Both the position numbers and the translations under genes were made by a program. From the NCBI RefSeq assembly GCF_019414865.1, contig NZ_DXLG01000106.1, positions 1 through 5,521 on the forward strand: a stretch of DNA of 5,521 nt, read 5' to 3'. Shown here in pieces: positions 1 to 5,521 of this stretch. Source of the DNA: Veillonella sp. (lineage in GTDB: Bacteria > Bacillota > Negativicutes > Veillonellales > Veillonellaceae). Each line of letters starts with the position of its first letter. The first letter of the stretch is position 1. A model generated the notes under the pieces. That model was given only the letters and a program-made list of their open reading frames with translations, was not told the origin of the DNA and made no database searches.

Positions 1-9
1 AATTACTAT

Positions 10-28
10 CTCCAGAGAGATTATATCA
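10..28 (-). promoter_or_regulatory. possible leftward promoter and ribosome binding site for a gene beyond the left edge
   Basis: Read on the minus strand, 28-20 is TGATATAAT, a consensus -10 with the TGn extension; no good -35 box lies 17 nt upstream (AATATG). Just downstream, 13-10 reads GGAG, followed by nine bases up to the window edge, which would suit a start codon immediately outside. The two signals sit almost on top of each other: the expected transcription start (about 13) coincides with the GGAG, so the mRNA would have a very short leader, or only one of the two is real. The rest of 1-111 is AT-rich and shows no gene. Confidence 0.35.
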
Positions 29-111
29 TAAATAAAACCTTACATATTATAAAAATTACATCATTTTAGTAATACTATATGAATGCATATTATGCTTCCT
101 ACTTATAAAAT

Positions 112-146
112 AAAAACAGTAGCTACTTATGATAGCTACTGTTTTT
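112..146 (-). terminator. strong, probably bidirectional intrinsic terminator after dapA
   Basis: The arms AAAAACAGTAGCTA (112-125) and TAGCTACTGTTTTT (133-146) are perfectly complementary over 14 bp, with a 7-nt loop. In the minus-strand transcript the stem ends in a run of U (116-112) followed by further U-rich sequence, 14 bases past the dapA stop codon. Read on the plus strand the stem is followed by seven T (142-148), so it could also stop transcripts arriving from the left. It marks the end of the dapB-asd-dapA operon. Confidence 0.92.
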
Positions 147-159
147 TTATCTGTATATT

Positions 160-1047
160 TTATTTTACGTATTCTGCTAAAGCTTTATCAATATATGCTG
201 CTTCATCAGCACTAGGATCACACATTGGCAAATTAAATACACCTGCAGGTAAGCCAATTTTACGAGCTGCATATTTAACAGGAATAGGATTTGTAGTGAT
301 AAACATAGCTTTTATAATATCTGCTAAGCTTTGATGAATACGAAGTGCTTCGTGATTATGACCCGATTCATAGGCTTGAATCATTGCATTCATATCTTTG
401 CCAGCCACATGGGATACTACGGATACTACACCACATGCACCAACAGATAACATTGGTAATGTAAGTCCATCATCACCGCTGTATACCATGAAATCGTCTC
501 CTGGTATTAAGCGTTTGATTTCAGATGCAATCATAAGATTTCCACTTGCTTCTTTAATAGCGCATACATGTGGATATTCACTGTGTAATTGCGCTAGTGT
601 TGTAGGGAATATACCTGTTCCCACACGGCTTGGTACATTATATACCATGATTGGAAGTGTAGTAGCCTCTGCAATAGCTTTAAAGTGTAAATATTGCCCT
701 TGTTGATTTGGTTTATTGTAGTAAGGTACTACAACTAATAAACCATCAATTCCATCAATTTTAGATACTTCTTTTACAAATTCAACAGAGGATTTTGTGT
801 CATTTGTACCTACATTAGCAATAATAGAACCTTTATGACCACACTCTTTAGCAATAGCTGTAAATAATGCTAATTTATCCTCTTTAGACATGGATGGATT
901 TTCTCCTGTTGTACCGCATACAACAAGTCCATCAGACCCATTATCCAATAAATGATGAGCAATAGCTACACTATTTTCTATATTAAGGGATCCATCATTA
1001 TTAAATGATGTAATCATAGCCGTTAATACTCGACCAAAGGTTTTCAT
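160..1047 (-). CDS. dapA: 4-hydroxy-tetrahydrodipicolinate synthase (DHDPS)
   Basis: DapA condenses pyruvate with L-aspartate 4-semialdehyde, the committed step to diaminopimelate and lysine, in the cytoplasm. The 295-residue protein is a full-length (beta/alpha)8 barrel of the DHDPS/NAL family. Visible residues are the GTTGE motif at 45-49 (Thr47 of the catalytic triad), PYYN with Tyr110, YNVPSR at 136-141 (Tyr136, and Arg141 for the substrate carboxylate), and the Schiff-base lysine Lys165 in IKEASGN. Positions matching the E. coli lysine-feedback residues His53, His56 and Glu84 are Lys55, Lys58 and Ser86, as in the lysine-insensitive Gram-positive enzymes. The ATG at 1047 follows a strong GGGGAGGA (1060-1053) with a 5-nt spacer. 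It starts 21 bp after the asd stop and is the last gene before the terminator. The function is very secure; lysine insensitivity is inferred. Confidence 0.97.
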   Translation of the reverse strand: MKTFGRVLTAMITSFNNDGSLNIENSVAIAHHLLDNGSDGLVVCGTTGENPSMSKEDKLALFTAIAKECGHKGSIIANVGTNDTKSSVEFVKEVSKIDGIDGLLVVVPYYNKPNQQGQYLHFKAIAEATTLPIMVYNVPSRVGTGIFPTTLAQLHSEYPHVCAIKEASGNLMIASEIKRLIPGDDFMVYSGDDGLTLPMLSVGACGVVSVVSHVAGKDMNAMIQAYESGHNHEALRIHQSLADIIKAMFITTNPIPVKYAARKIGLPAGVFNLPMCDPSADEAAYIDKALAEYVK

Positions 1048-1068
1048 ATCTGTCCTCCCCTTGATAGA

Positions 1069-2100
1069 TTAAAAAGCTTGTTTTTCTACCAAGTATTCAG
1101 CAATTTGCAACGCATTAAGTGCTGCACCTTTACGAATTTGGTCCCCTACAATCCAGAAATTCATACCTTTGTCGTTATATAAGTCTTTACGAATACGGCC
1201 GATTTCACAGTCGTTTTGATTAGATGTATATAATGGCATTGGGTAAATTTGTTCTGCAGGATTATCTTTTACTTGTAAACCAGGGAATTTCTCACATGCT
1301 GCTTTGAAAGCTTCTACAGAAACTGGTTCTTCTGTTTCTACTAAAACAGATTCAGAGTGGGAACGATACACTGGAACACGTACAGTAGTTGGTACAACTT
1401 GAATTGTGTCGTCGTGAAGAATTTTTTGTGTTTCATGAACCATTTTCATTTCTTCTTTTGTGTAATCATTGTCCAAGAACACATCAATTTGTGGTAAAAG
1501 GTTAAATGCTACAGGATAATGTTTAGGCGCAGAACCTGTTGGCAATAAGTTTGCAGTCATTTCTTCGCCGGCTGTATATTGTTTTACTTGGTTTTCAAGT
1601 TCTTCAATACCTTCTTTACCTGCACCAGATACTGCTTGATATGTACTTACAACAATGCGTTTAATTGGAGAAATATCATGAAGTGGTTTCAAACCTAAGC
1701 TCATAATAATAGTGGAGCAGTTAGGATTAGCAATGATACCTTTATGTTTTAAAATATCTTCTGGATTTACTTCTGGTACTACAAGAGGTACTTCAGGATC
1801 CATACGGAATGCACTAGAGTTATCAATAACGATAGCGCCTCTTTTAGCTGCTTCTGGTGCTAATGTTTTAGAAATAGAACCACCTGCAAATAGAGCGATA
1901 TCAATATTTGCAAAAGATTCAGGTTTAGCTTCCTCTACTACATATGTTTTACCATTAACGGTAAGTTCAGTACCTGCAGAACGAGCAGATGCTAACAATT
2001 TTAGATTTTCATATGGGAAATTACGCTCTTCAATAAGTGTAATAAATTCAGCACCTACTGCACCAGTAGCACCAAGAATTGCAACATTAGGTTTTTTCAT
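1069..2100 (-). CDS. asd: aspartate-semialdehyde dehydrogenase
   Basis: Asd reduces L-aspartyl-4-phosphate with NADPH to L-aspartate 4-semialdehyde, the branch point toward diaminopimelate/lysine and toward threonine and methionine. At 343 residues the length is normal for the Gram-positive-type family. The NADP-binding glycine loop GATGAVG is at 10-16 and the SARSAG segment at 38-43 fits the 2'-phosphate pocket. The catalytic cysteine is Cys128 in NPNCST, with Gln155 in the STYQAVSGAG segment. RVPVYRSH at 241-248 supplies the substrate arginine (Arg241) and the general acid/base His248, with the same seven-residue spacing as in the E. coli enzyme. The start at 2100 is supported by AAGGAG (2114-2109) with an 8-nt spacer. 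It lies 23 bp after dapB and 21 bp before dapA and feeds its product straight to DapA. I see nothing broken or unusual. Confidence 0.97.
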   Translation of the reverse strand: MKKPNVAILGATGAVGAEFITLIEERNFPYENLKLLASARSAGTELTVNGKTYVVEEAKPESFANIDIALFAGGSISKTLAPEAAKRGAIVIDNSSAFRMDPEVPLVVPEVNPEDILKHKGIIANPNCSTIIMSLGLKPLHDISPIKRIVVSTYQAVSGAGKEGIEELENQVKQYTAGEEMTANLLPTGSAPKHYPVAFNLLPQIDVFLDNDYTKEEMKMVHETQKILHDDTIQVVPTTVRVPVYRSHSESVLVETEEPVSVEAFKAACEKFPGLQVKDNPAEQIYPMPLYTSNQNDCEIGRIRKDLYNDKGMNFWIVGDQIRKGAALNALQIAEYLVEKQAF

Positions 2101-2123
2101 TACTATATCTCCTTGCTCTTATA

Positions 2124-2921
2124 TTATAAATAATGCTCTAAGCCGTATGTTAGACCAGCTTTAGTACTAATTTTTTTACATGCTAATACTACGCCTGGCA
2201 TAAAGGAAAGACGGCTTAAACTATCGTGACGAATTGTTAATGTTTCATCATAGCCACCAAATAGTACTTCTTGGTGAGCTACGTAACCAGGTAAACGAAC
2301 GCTGTGGATTGTTACGTCATCAACCTTAGCGCCACGAGCACCTGGTAAACTTTCACGAGTTAAATCTTCTGCTGCAGTTGCATTCGCAGCTTGTTTAGCT
2401 TCGTTAATTAATTTAGCTGTTAAAATAGATGTACCGGATGGAGCATCATATTTATGGTTATGATGAAGCTCAATAATTTCTACATTAGGGAAATATGGAG
2501 CCAATTCTGCAGAAACCTTCATCATCATAACTGCACCAAGAGAGAAATTAGGTGCTACAAGGCAATTGGCATTATTCTTACGACCAATAGCATCTAATTC
2601 ATCGCGTTGTTCCGCTGTTAAACCAGTAGTACCAATAACTACATGAATGCCTGCGGATAACATCTTTTTAGCATTTTCATAGATGACAGCAGGATTTGTA
2701 AAATCTACAATAACATCAGGTTTATTTGTATCAAGTACCTCATCGATGGAGGCATTCATTGTAATTCCTAATTGTTCGATGCCCGCTACGGTGCCTACAT
2801 CTTGACCTGCCTTAGTAGGATCGATACCACCTACTAATGTTAATTCAGAATCATTATGTACTGCTTTGACTACTTCGCGGCCCATTTTACCGCCAGCGCC
2901 ATTTACCATTACTCGAATCAT
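2124..2921 (-). CDS. dapB: 4-hydroxy-tetrahydrodipicolinate reductase
   Basis: DapB reduces the DapA product (4-hydroxy-tetrahydrodipicolinate) with NAD(P)H to tetrahydrodipicolinate. From the start chosen here it has 265 residues, close to the usual 265-275. The Rossmann glycine motif NGAGGKMG is at 7-14, DFTNP at 73-77, GTTG at 97-100 and APNFSLG at 123-129. The signature ELHHNHKYDAPSGTS begins at 151 and holds the catalytic His153 and Lys157, equivalent to E. coli His159 and Lys163. The reading frame is open to an upstream ATG at 2951, but that would add ten residues encoded by the riboswitch terminator hairpin. The ATG at 2921 has a perfect GGAGG five bases upstream and begins with the family-typical MIRVMVNGAGG. 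It is first in the operon with asd and dapA and is controlled by the lysine leader. Confidence 0.96.
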   Translation of the reverse strand: MIRVMVNGAGGKMGREVVKAVHNDSELTLVGGIDPTKAGQDVGTVAGIEQLGITMNASIDEVLDTNKPDVIVDFTNPAVIYENAKKMLSAGIHVVIGTTGLTAEQRDELDAIGRKNNANCLVAPNFSLGAVMMMKVSAELAPYFPNVEIIELHHNHKYDAPSGTSILTAKLINEAKQAANATAAEDLTRESLPGARGAKVDDVTIHSVRLPGYVAHQEVLFGGYDETLTIRHDSLSRLSFMPGVVLACKKISTKAGLTYGLEHYL

Positions 2922-2926
2922 ATATA

Positions 2927-2931
2927 CCTCC
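2927..2931 (-). promoter_or_regulatory. dapB ribosome binding site (decides the start)
   Basis: GGAGG on the minus strand lies 5 nt before the ATG at 2921. It directly abuts the T-run of the leader terminator (2937-2932), so a terminated transcript ends just before the site needed to translate dapB. It rules out the longer reading from 2951, which lies upstream of it. Confidence 0.85.
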
Positions 2932-2959
2932 AAAAAAGCCAGTGGATGCATCCACTGGC
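2932..2959 (-). terminator. intrinsic terminator of the lysine riboswitch expression platform
   Basis: On the minus strand the arms GCCAGTGGAT and ATCCACTGGC flank a central GC, giving a fully self-complementary 22-base stem-loop (2959-2938), followed at once by six T (2937-2932). As RNA it should fold as a 9-bp stem with a UGCA loop. It sits 41 nt after the aptamer and 16 nt before the dapB start codon. Known L-box logic predicts that it forms when lysine is bound. Confidence 0.92.
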
Positions 2960-3000
2960 CTTATAGTTTATATAGCTTATAACTTTTACTAAAAGCTCAA

Positions 3001-3162
3001 TGATAGCACTCCACCAATTCAAATTGATGACAGTCGTCCATCTATTAAATAGACAACCAGAACGATGAGTCGCAATCACCGAACTTCGGCAAGCATCCCT
3101 TTTATCATGGATCAATGCATGCCGGCTCCTCATGATTACTCTTTATACTCGCACCTCTATCA
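3001..3162 (-). promoter_or_regulatory. lysine riboswitch aptamer (L-box)
   Basis: This RNA binds lysine and controls dapB-asd-dapA. The L-box core elements occur in the right order on the minus strand. P1 is closed by TGATAG (3162-3157) and CTATCA (3006-3001). AGAGGTGCGAG follows the 5' P1 strand, then AGAGTA (3142-3137), GCCGAAG (3090-3084), CTGG (3060-3057), CTGTCA (3033-3028) and TGGAGTGCTATC (3013-3002). These are the conserved blocks of the B. subtilis lysC leader as I recall it. Stems can be drawn for P2 (GGCATGCAT with ATGCTTGCC), P3 (CGGTGA with TCATCG), P4 (a long stem inside 3056-3032) and P5 (ATCAAT with ATTGGT). A 71-codon open frame on this strand (3133-2918) runs through the aptamer and terminator and is not a gene. 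I place the 5' end from P1; a promoter sits just upstream and a terminator downstream. Confidence 0.95.
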
Positions 3163-3183
3163 ACATATTCACTTAATACTATT

Positions 3184-3212
3184 AGTATAAGTAATTATGC
3201 GATTTTAGTCAA
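3184..3212 (-). promoter_or_regulatory. promoter of the lysine leader and dapB-asd-dapA operon
   Basis: The minus strand reads TTGACT (3212-3207), a 17-nt spacer and TATACT (3189-3184), a near-consensus sigma-A promoter with ideal spacing. The expected transcription start is near 3177, about 15 nt before the first riboswitch stem and about 255 nt before the dapB ATG. The -35 box contains the recN stop codon TGA (3211-3209). An imperfect inverted repeat (3171-3192) covers the -10 and the start region. I see no terminator between recN and this promoter, so recN read-through should also pass through the riboswitch. Confidence 0.85.
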
Positions 3213-4873
3213 TTAAAATGGTCAATTAGTTCTTTAGCTGCTGCTAATGCAGTGGAAGACATACCTCGACCAGACATCATAGAAGCAATTTGTGTTACTC
3301 GTTCCTCTTCATTAAGTACAGACAACGTTGAAACAGTACGATCATCTTGCTCAATTTTAGCCAAATGGTAATGTTGCTTTGCAATACTTGCTGTTTGAGG
3401 TAAATGAGTAATACAGAATACTTGATTTGTCTTAGAGAGATGTAGGATCTTTTCAGCAACCTTTAAAGCTATATCTCCACTAATACCAACATCAATTTCA
3501 TCAAATACCATTGTCTTGAACGTATCACTACGGAAGACAGATTTGAAGGCTAATGCAATCCGAGCTAATTCGCCACCAGAGGCTACCTTGTGAAGCGGTA
3601 ACAATTGTTCCCCCTTATTGGCAGAGAATAGTAGTTCAATAGATTTTGCACCTAAAGATGATAAGCCATCCCCATCCTCTATATGGAATTGAATCTCTCC
3701 TTTAGGCATGCCTAGGTCTACTAATTCTTGATGTAGAGCGTTAGCAATGACTTTTGCATTTTTTAGACGTATATCACGTAAAACTGTTAAAGCTTCTTCT
3801 GCTACCTTTTTCGCCTCTTCAAGACGAGCTTCTAATTCGTCTTGTGCAAATACAAGGCCTTCTAGTTCCGCTAAACGAGCTTGTGCCTTTTCTTCGTATG
3901 CTAGAATTTCTTCTACAGTTTCACCATATTTTTTCTTTAAGCCATAAATAGTTGTATCTCTATCTTGGCAATACTTATAGCGTTCTTCGTCATAGCTAAT
4001 AGTATCTCTATAACGATCTAACGATTGAGCCGCCTCTTCCAGTTGGAAATAAGCAGAATCAACCATTTCAGATACTTCTTTCAGTTCACCATCATATTTT
4101 ACAAGGTCATTAACCTCTACCTTAATAGAGTTTATAGTGTCTAGTAATGGTTGACGACCATTATAAAAGGCATCATAACAAGAACCTAATACCTTATCAA
4201 TATGTTCAAAACCATCGAGTCGTTTTAATTCCTCTGCAATAGAAACATCTTCACCGATTGTAAGTCCTGCTTCTTCAATCTCATCGATTTGGTATCGTAG
4301 CATATCGAGCTCTCGCGCTCGTTCAGACATATTTTCTTGTAAATGATCTACATCTTGTTTGGCTTTCTTATATACTTTATAGGCATCTAAATAGGTCTTG
4401 TAAGCCTTCTGTCCCTCTTTATTATAGGTATCTAAATATTCATGATGGGTATCGGCATCTAACAATCGTTGATTACTATATTGACCATGAATATCAGCTA
4501 AATATTGACCAATTTCTTTTAATGCTTTTAATGGTATAGGTTGATCATTAGCTAAGATGGTAGATTTACCATTGCGGTTAAATGACCGGGAGAGAATTAA
4601 CTCCCCTTCTTCAACCATAATATTTTTAGATTCTAATAGTTCTTGTATACTTTGGTGATCGGCAATATCAAATATTCCATCTATAACAAAACTATCTTTA
4701 CCATGACGAATGAACTCGCTGCTTGCGCGCTCTCCTAAAAGGATACTAAAGGCATCCATTAATATGGATTTCCCTGCCCCAGTTTCGCCGGTAAAGATAG
4801 TTATGCCATCATTAAATGAAATATTCATTTGCTCAATCAACGCAAAGTTGCGAATGCTCATTTGCGTTAACAT
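3209..4873 (-). CDS. recN: DNA repair protein RecN (SMC-like ATPase)
   Basis: RecN is a cytoplasmic SMC-family ATPase that acts early in recombinational repair of double-strand breaks. The 554 residues match the usual length (about 550-570). The N-terminal ATPase half has MLTQMSIRNFALIEQ and the Walker A GETGAGKS at 29-36, then the Q-loop region DIHGQYSNQ at 127-135. A Lys/Glu-rich stretch at roughly 150-375 forms the two antiparallel coiled-coil arms around a short tip. The C-terminal half holds the ABC signature ASGGELARIALA at 431-442, Walker B TMVFDEID with Asp458 and Glu459, and the H-loop CITHLPQTA (His490). The ATG at 4873 begins 4 bp after the argR stop, with AAGGA (4886-4882) inside the end of argR as ribosome binding site, so the two are probably co-transcribed. 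Next-to-argR placement is common in Firmicutes. All ATPase motifs look intact. Confidence 0.97.
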   Translation of the reverse strand: MLTQMSIRNFALIEQMNISFNDGITIFTGETGAGKSILMDAFSILLGERASSEFIRHGKDSFVIDGIFDIADHQSIQELLESKNIMVEEGELILSRSFNRNGKSTILANDQPIPLKALKEIGQYLADIHGQYSNQRLLDADTHHEYLDTYNKEGQKAYKTYLDAYKVYKKAKQDVDHLQENMSERARELDMLRYQIDEIEEAGLTIGEDVSIAEELKRLDGFEHIDKVLGSCYDAFYNGRQPLLDTINSIKVEVNDLVKYDGELKEVSEMVDSAYFQLEEAAQSLDRYRDTISYDEERYKYCQDRDTTIYGLKKKYGETVEEILAYEEKAQARLAELEGLVFAQDELEARLEEAKKVAEEALTVLRDIRLKNAKVIANALHQELVDLGMPKGEIQFHIEDGDGLSSLGAKSIELLFSANKGEQLLPLHKVASGGELARIALAFKSVFRSDTFKTMVFDEIDVGISGDIALKVAEKILHLSKTNQVFCITHLPQTASIAKQHYHLAKIEQDDRTVSTLSVLNEEERVTQIASMMSGRGMSSTALAAAKELIDHFN

Positions 4874-4877
4874 CTAT

Positions 4878-5333
4878 TTAGTCCTTCATTAAATCTTGAA
4901 TTTTCGCCAAAATTGCTGGAACTTCAGCTTCAGATTTTGCAATTAACAAAATTGTATCATCACCAGCTAATGTACCAATAATTTCAGACCATTTTGCATG
5001 GTCAATGGAAAATGCTACGGATTGAGCTGAACCAGGAATTGTATGTAATACGACTTGATTCAAGCTATGATCTACCTTAATTAGAGAATCTTGGAATAAT
5101 CGATTGATTCGACTACGAGATAGAACTACATTTTCTTCTGGAGATAATGCATATCGATAGTGTCCATCGCCTGTAGGAATTTTGATTAACATCAATTCCT
5201 TAATATCACGAGAAACAGTAGCTTGCGTTACCTCAATACCGTCTTCTAATAAGGCCGCTGCTAATTCCTCCTGAGTTTCAATCGCCTTGGACTGAACGAT
5301 TTCTTTAATTTTGTTATAGCGATAGCGTTTCAT
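4878..5333 (-). CDS. argR: arginine repressor ArgR/AhrC
   Basis: ArgR is an arginine-responsive hexameric transcription factor that binds ARG boxes, represses arginine biosynthesis and in some bacteria activates its catabolism. The 151 residues are the family's usual length. The N-terminal winged helix-turn-helix (about 1-70) carries the recognition helix TQATVSRDIKEL at 36-47 with the diagnostic Ser41-Arg42. The C-terminal oligomerisation and arginine-binding domain (about 80-151) has HTIPGSAQSVAFSID at 97-111 and GTLAGDDTILLI at 120-131, where Asp125-Asp126 form the arginine-contacting acidic pair. The start at 5333 has AGGGAG (5345-5340) with a 6-nt spacer. It heads a two-gene unit with recN. 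The promoter region contains a partial ARG-box-like sequence, so autoregulation is possible but not shown. Confidence 0.96.
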   Translation of the reverse strand: MKRYRYNKIKEIVQSKAIETQEELAAALLEDGIEVTQATVSRDIKELMLIKIPTGDGHYRYALSPEENVVLSRSRINRLFQDSLIKVDHSLNQVVLHTIPGSAQSVAFSIDHAKWSEIIGTLAGDDTILLIAKSEAEVPAILAKIQDLMKD

Positions 5334-5390
5334 TTTAAACTCCCTTTTTTAAAACTTGCACATAAAAGAGAATAGTATCTTTCTGCTATT

Positions 5391-5399
5391 ATTATACCA
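5391..5399 (-). promoter_or_regulatory. argR(-recN) promoter, extended -10
   Basis: The minus strand reads TGGTATAAT, a perfect -10 with the TGn extension. The position 17 nt upstream reads ATATAT, so there is no recognisable -35, as is common for extended -10 promoters. The expected start is near 5384, giving a leader of about 50 nt before the argR ATG. The box lies inside one arm of the inverted repeat at 5392-5426. ATGAATA (5409-5403), immediately upstream, matches one half of the B. subtilis-type ARG box; the other half matches poorly. Confidence 0.7.
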
Positions 5400-5426
5400 T
5401 ATATTCATAATTAATATATGGTATAA
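5392..5426. repeat. perfect 14-bp inverted repeat over the argR promoter
   Basis: The plus strand reads TTATACCATATATT (5392-5405), a 7-nt spacer CATAATT, then AATATATGGTATAA (5413-5426). The arms are exact reverse complements. No T-run follows either side, so it is not a terminator. Its position over the -10 suggests an operator, and the symmetry gives each strand its own extended -10. The sequence is almost pure A/T, which raises the odds of chance partial symmetry, but 14 exact pairs including the central CC/GG are notable. Confidence 0.85.
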
Positions 5427-5427
5427 A
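5419..5427 (+). promoter_or_regulatory. possible divergent promoter pointing right
   Basis: The plus strand reads TGGTATAAA, the mirror copy of the argR extended -10 created by the inverted repeat. The expected start is near 5434. In the bases to its right (5434-5521) I find no open reading frame and no start codon after the only SD-like run (GAGGG, 5495-5499), so a target gene, if any, lies beyond the edge. It may simply be a by-product of the operator symmetry. Confidence 0.35.
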
Positions 5428-5521
5428 TCGCATATCTCATACTAGTTATGCATATTATATTTATATTTAAAAAAACGTTAACATTCTATAGATTGAGGGC
5501 GTACAAACACATAGCCTATAG
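5428..5521. other. non-coding right end of the window
   Basis: This is AT-rich sequence without a supported gene. It contains two copies of the palindromic hexamer CTATAG (5486-5491 and 5516-5521), which could close a stem with a long 24-nt loop. On the minus strand a run of seven T (5476-5470) follows GTTAACG. This could be the tail of a terminator for a gene further right, but I cannot build a convincing stem from the visible bases. GCATAT occurs twice in direct orientation, 20 bp apart (5430 and 5450). Confidence 0.4.

Noticed and set aside
41..52. Second TATAAT on the minus strand (51-46)
   Set aside because: No -35 and no TGn extension; such hexamers are expected by chance in sequence this AT-rich.
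83..334. 83-codon plus-strand frame starting near the terminator
   Set aside because: It runs through the terminator hairpin and then antisense to dapA; the hydrophobic look comes from AT-rich sequence and the T-run.
398..706. 102-codon plus-strand frame opposite dapA
   Set aside because: Shadow of dapA: it covers the reverse complement of conserved DapA motifs and has no independent support.
1712..2164. 150-codon plus-strand frame opposite asd
   Set aside because: It is antisense to the highly conserved N-terminal part of asd, has low-complexity Ser/Ala-rich composition and shows no recognisable family.
2918..3133. 71-codon open frame on the minus strand through the leader
   Set aside because: It lies entirely on the lysine riboswitch and its terminator and has no domain-like composition; the conserved RNA motifs explain the sequence.
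3747..3951. Two overlapping plus-strand frames of about 65 codons opposite recN
   Set aside because: Antisense of the recN coiled-coil codons; the Ser/Arg/Leu-rich composition is what Lys/Glu-rich coding sequence gives when reversed.
4710..4892. 60-codon plus-strand frame opposite the recN start
   Set aside because: It covers the reverse complement of the Walker A region and has no support of its own.
5469..5482. CcpA cre-like sequence (TGTTAACGTTTTTT on the minus strand)
   Set aside because: It matches much of a degenerate consensus, but the T-run accounts for half of it and it is about 75 bp upstream of the only supported promoter; nothing else points to carbon control.

Overview
The window is an AT-rich stretch of low-GC bacterial chromosome with every recognisable gene on the minus strand, so transcription runs right to left. 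The proteins are of Firmicutes type in the broad sense. My best guess is a Negativicute such as Veillonella, based on overall protein character and base composition without any database search (about 0.6 sure). Promoters and ribosome binding sites fit a sigma-A type, strong Shine-Dalgarno organism.

Layout from right to left. The right-hand ~190 bases (5334-5521) are non-coding. They hold the argR promoter (extended -10 TGGTATAAT) inside a perfect 14-bp inverted repeat that also creates a mirror-image promoter pointing the other way. argR (arginine repressor) is followed after 4 bp by recN (DNA double-strand-break repair ATPase), and the two probably share a transcript. The recN stop codon lies inside the -35 box of a very good promoter (TTGACT-17-TATACT) that starts a roughly 255-nt leader. 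This leader contains a lysine riboswitch (L-box) aptamer and a strong intrinsic terminator whose T-run touches the dapB ribosome binding site. Then come dapB, asd and dapA, tightly packed with gaps of 23 and 21 bp and closed by a strong, probably bidirectional terminator at 112-146. The last ~110 bases on the left hold a possible leftward promoter and ribosome binding site for a gene beyond the edge.

The three biosynthetic genes give consecutive steps of the aspartate-to-diaminopimelate/lysine route: Asd makes aspartate semialdehyde, DapA condenses it with pyruvate, and DapB reduces the product to tetrahydrodipicolinate. Aspartokinase and the later steps are not in the window. Lysine should bind the leader RNA and shut the operon off by termination. 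In line with this, DapA lacks several residues that form the lysine-feedback site of the E. coli enzyme, so control appears to act on the RNA and not on this enzyme.

I see no mobile element, CRISPR array, tRNA or rRNA, and no convincing new system. The points most worth a second look are the palindromic divergent promoter at argR, the architecture of the lysine leader, and the dapB start site.
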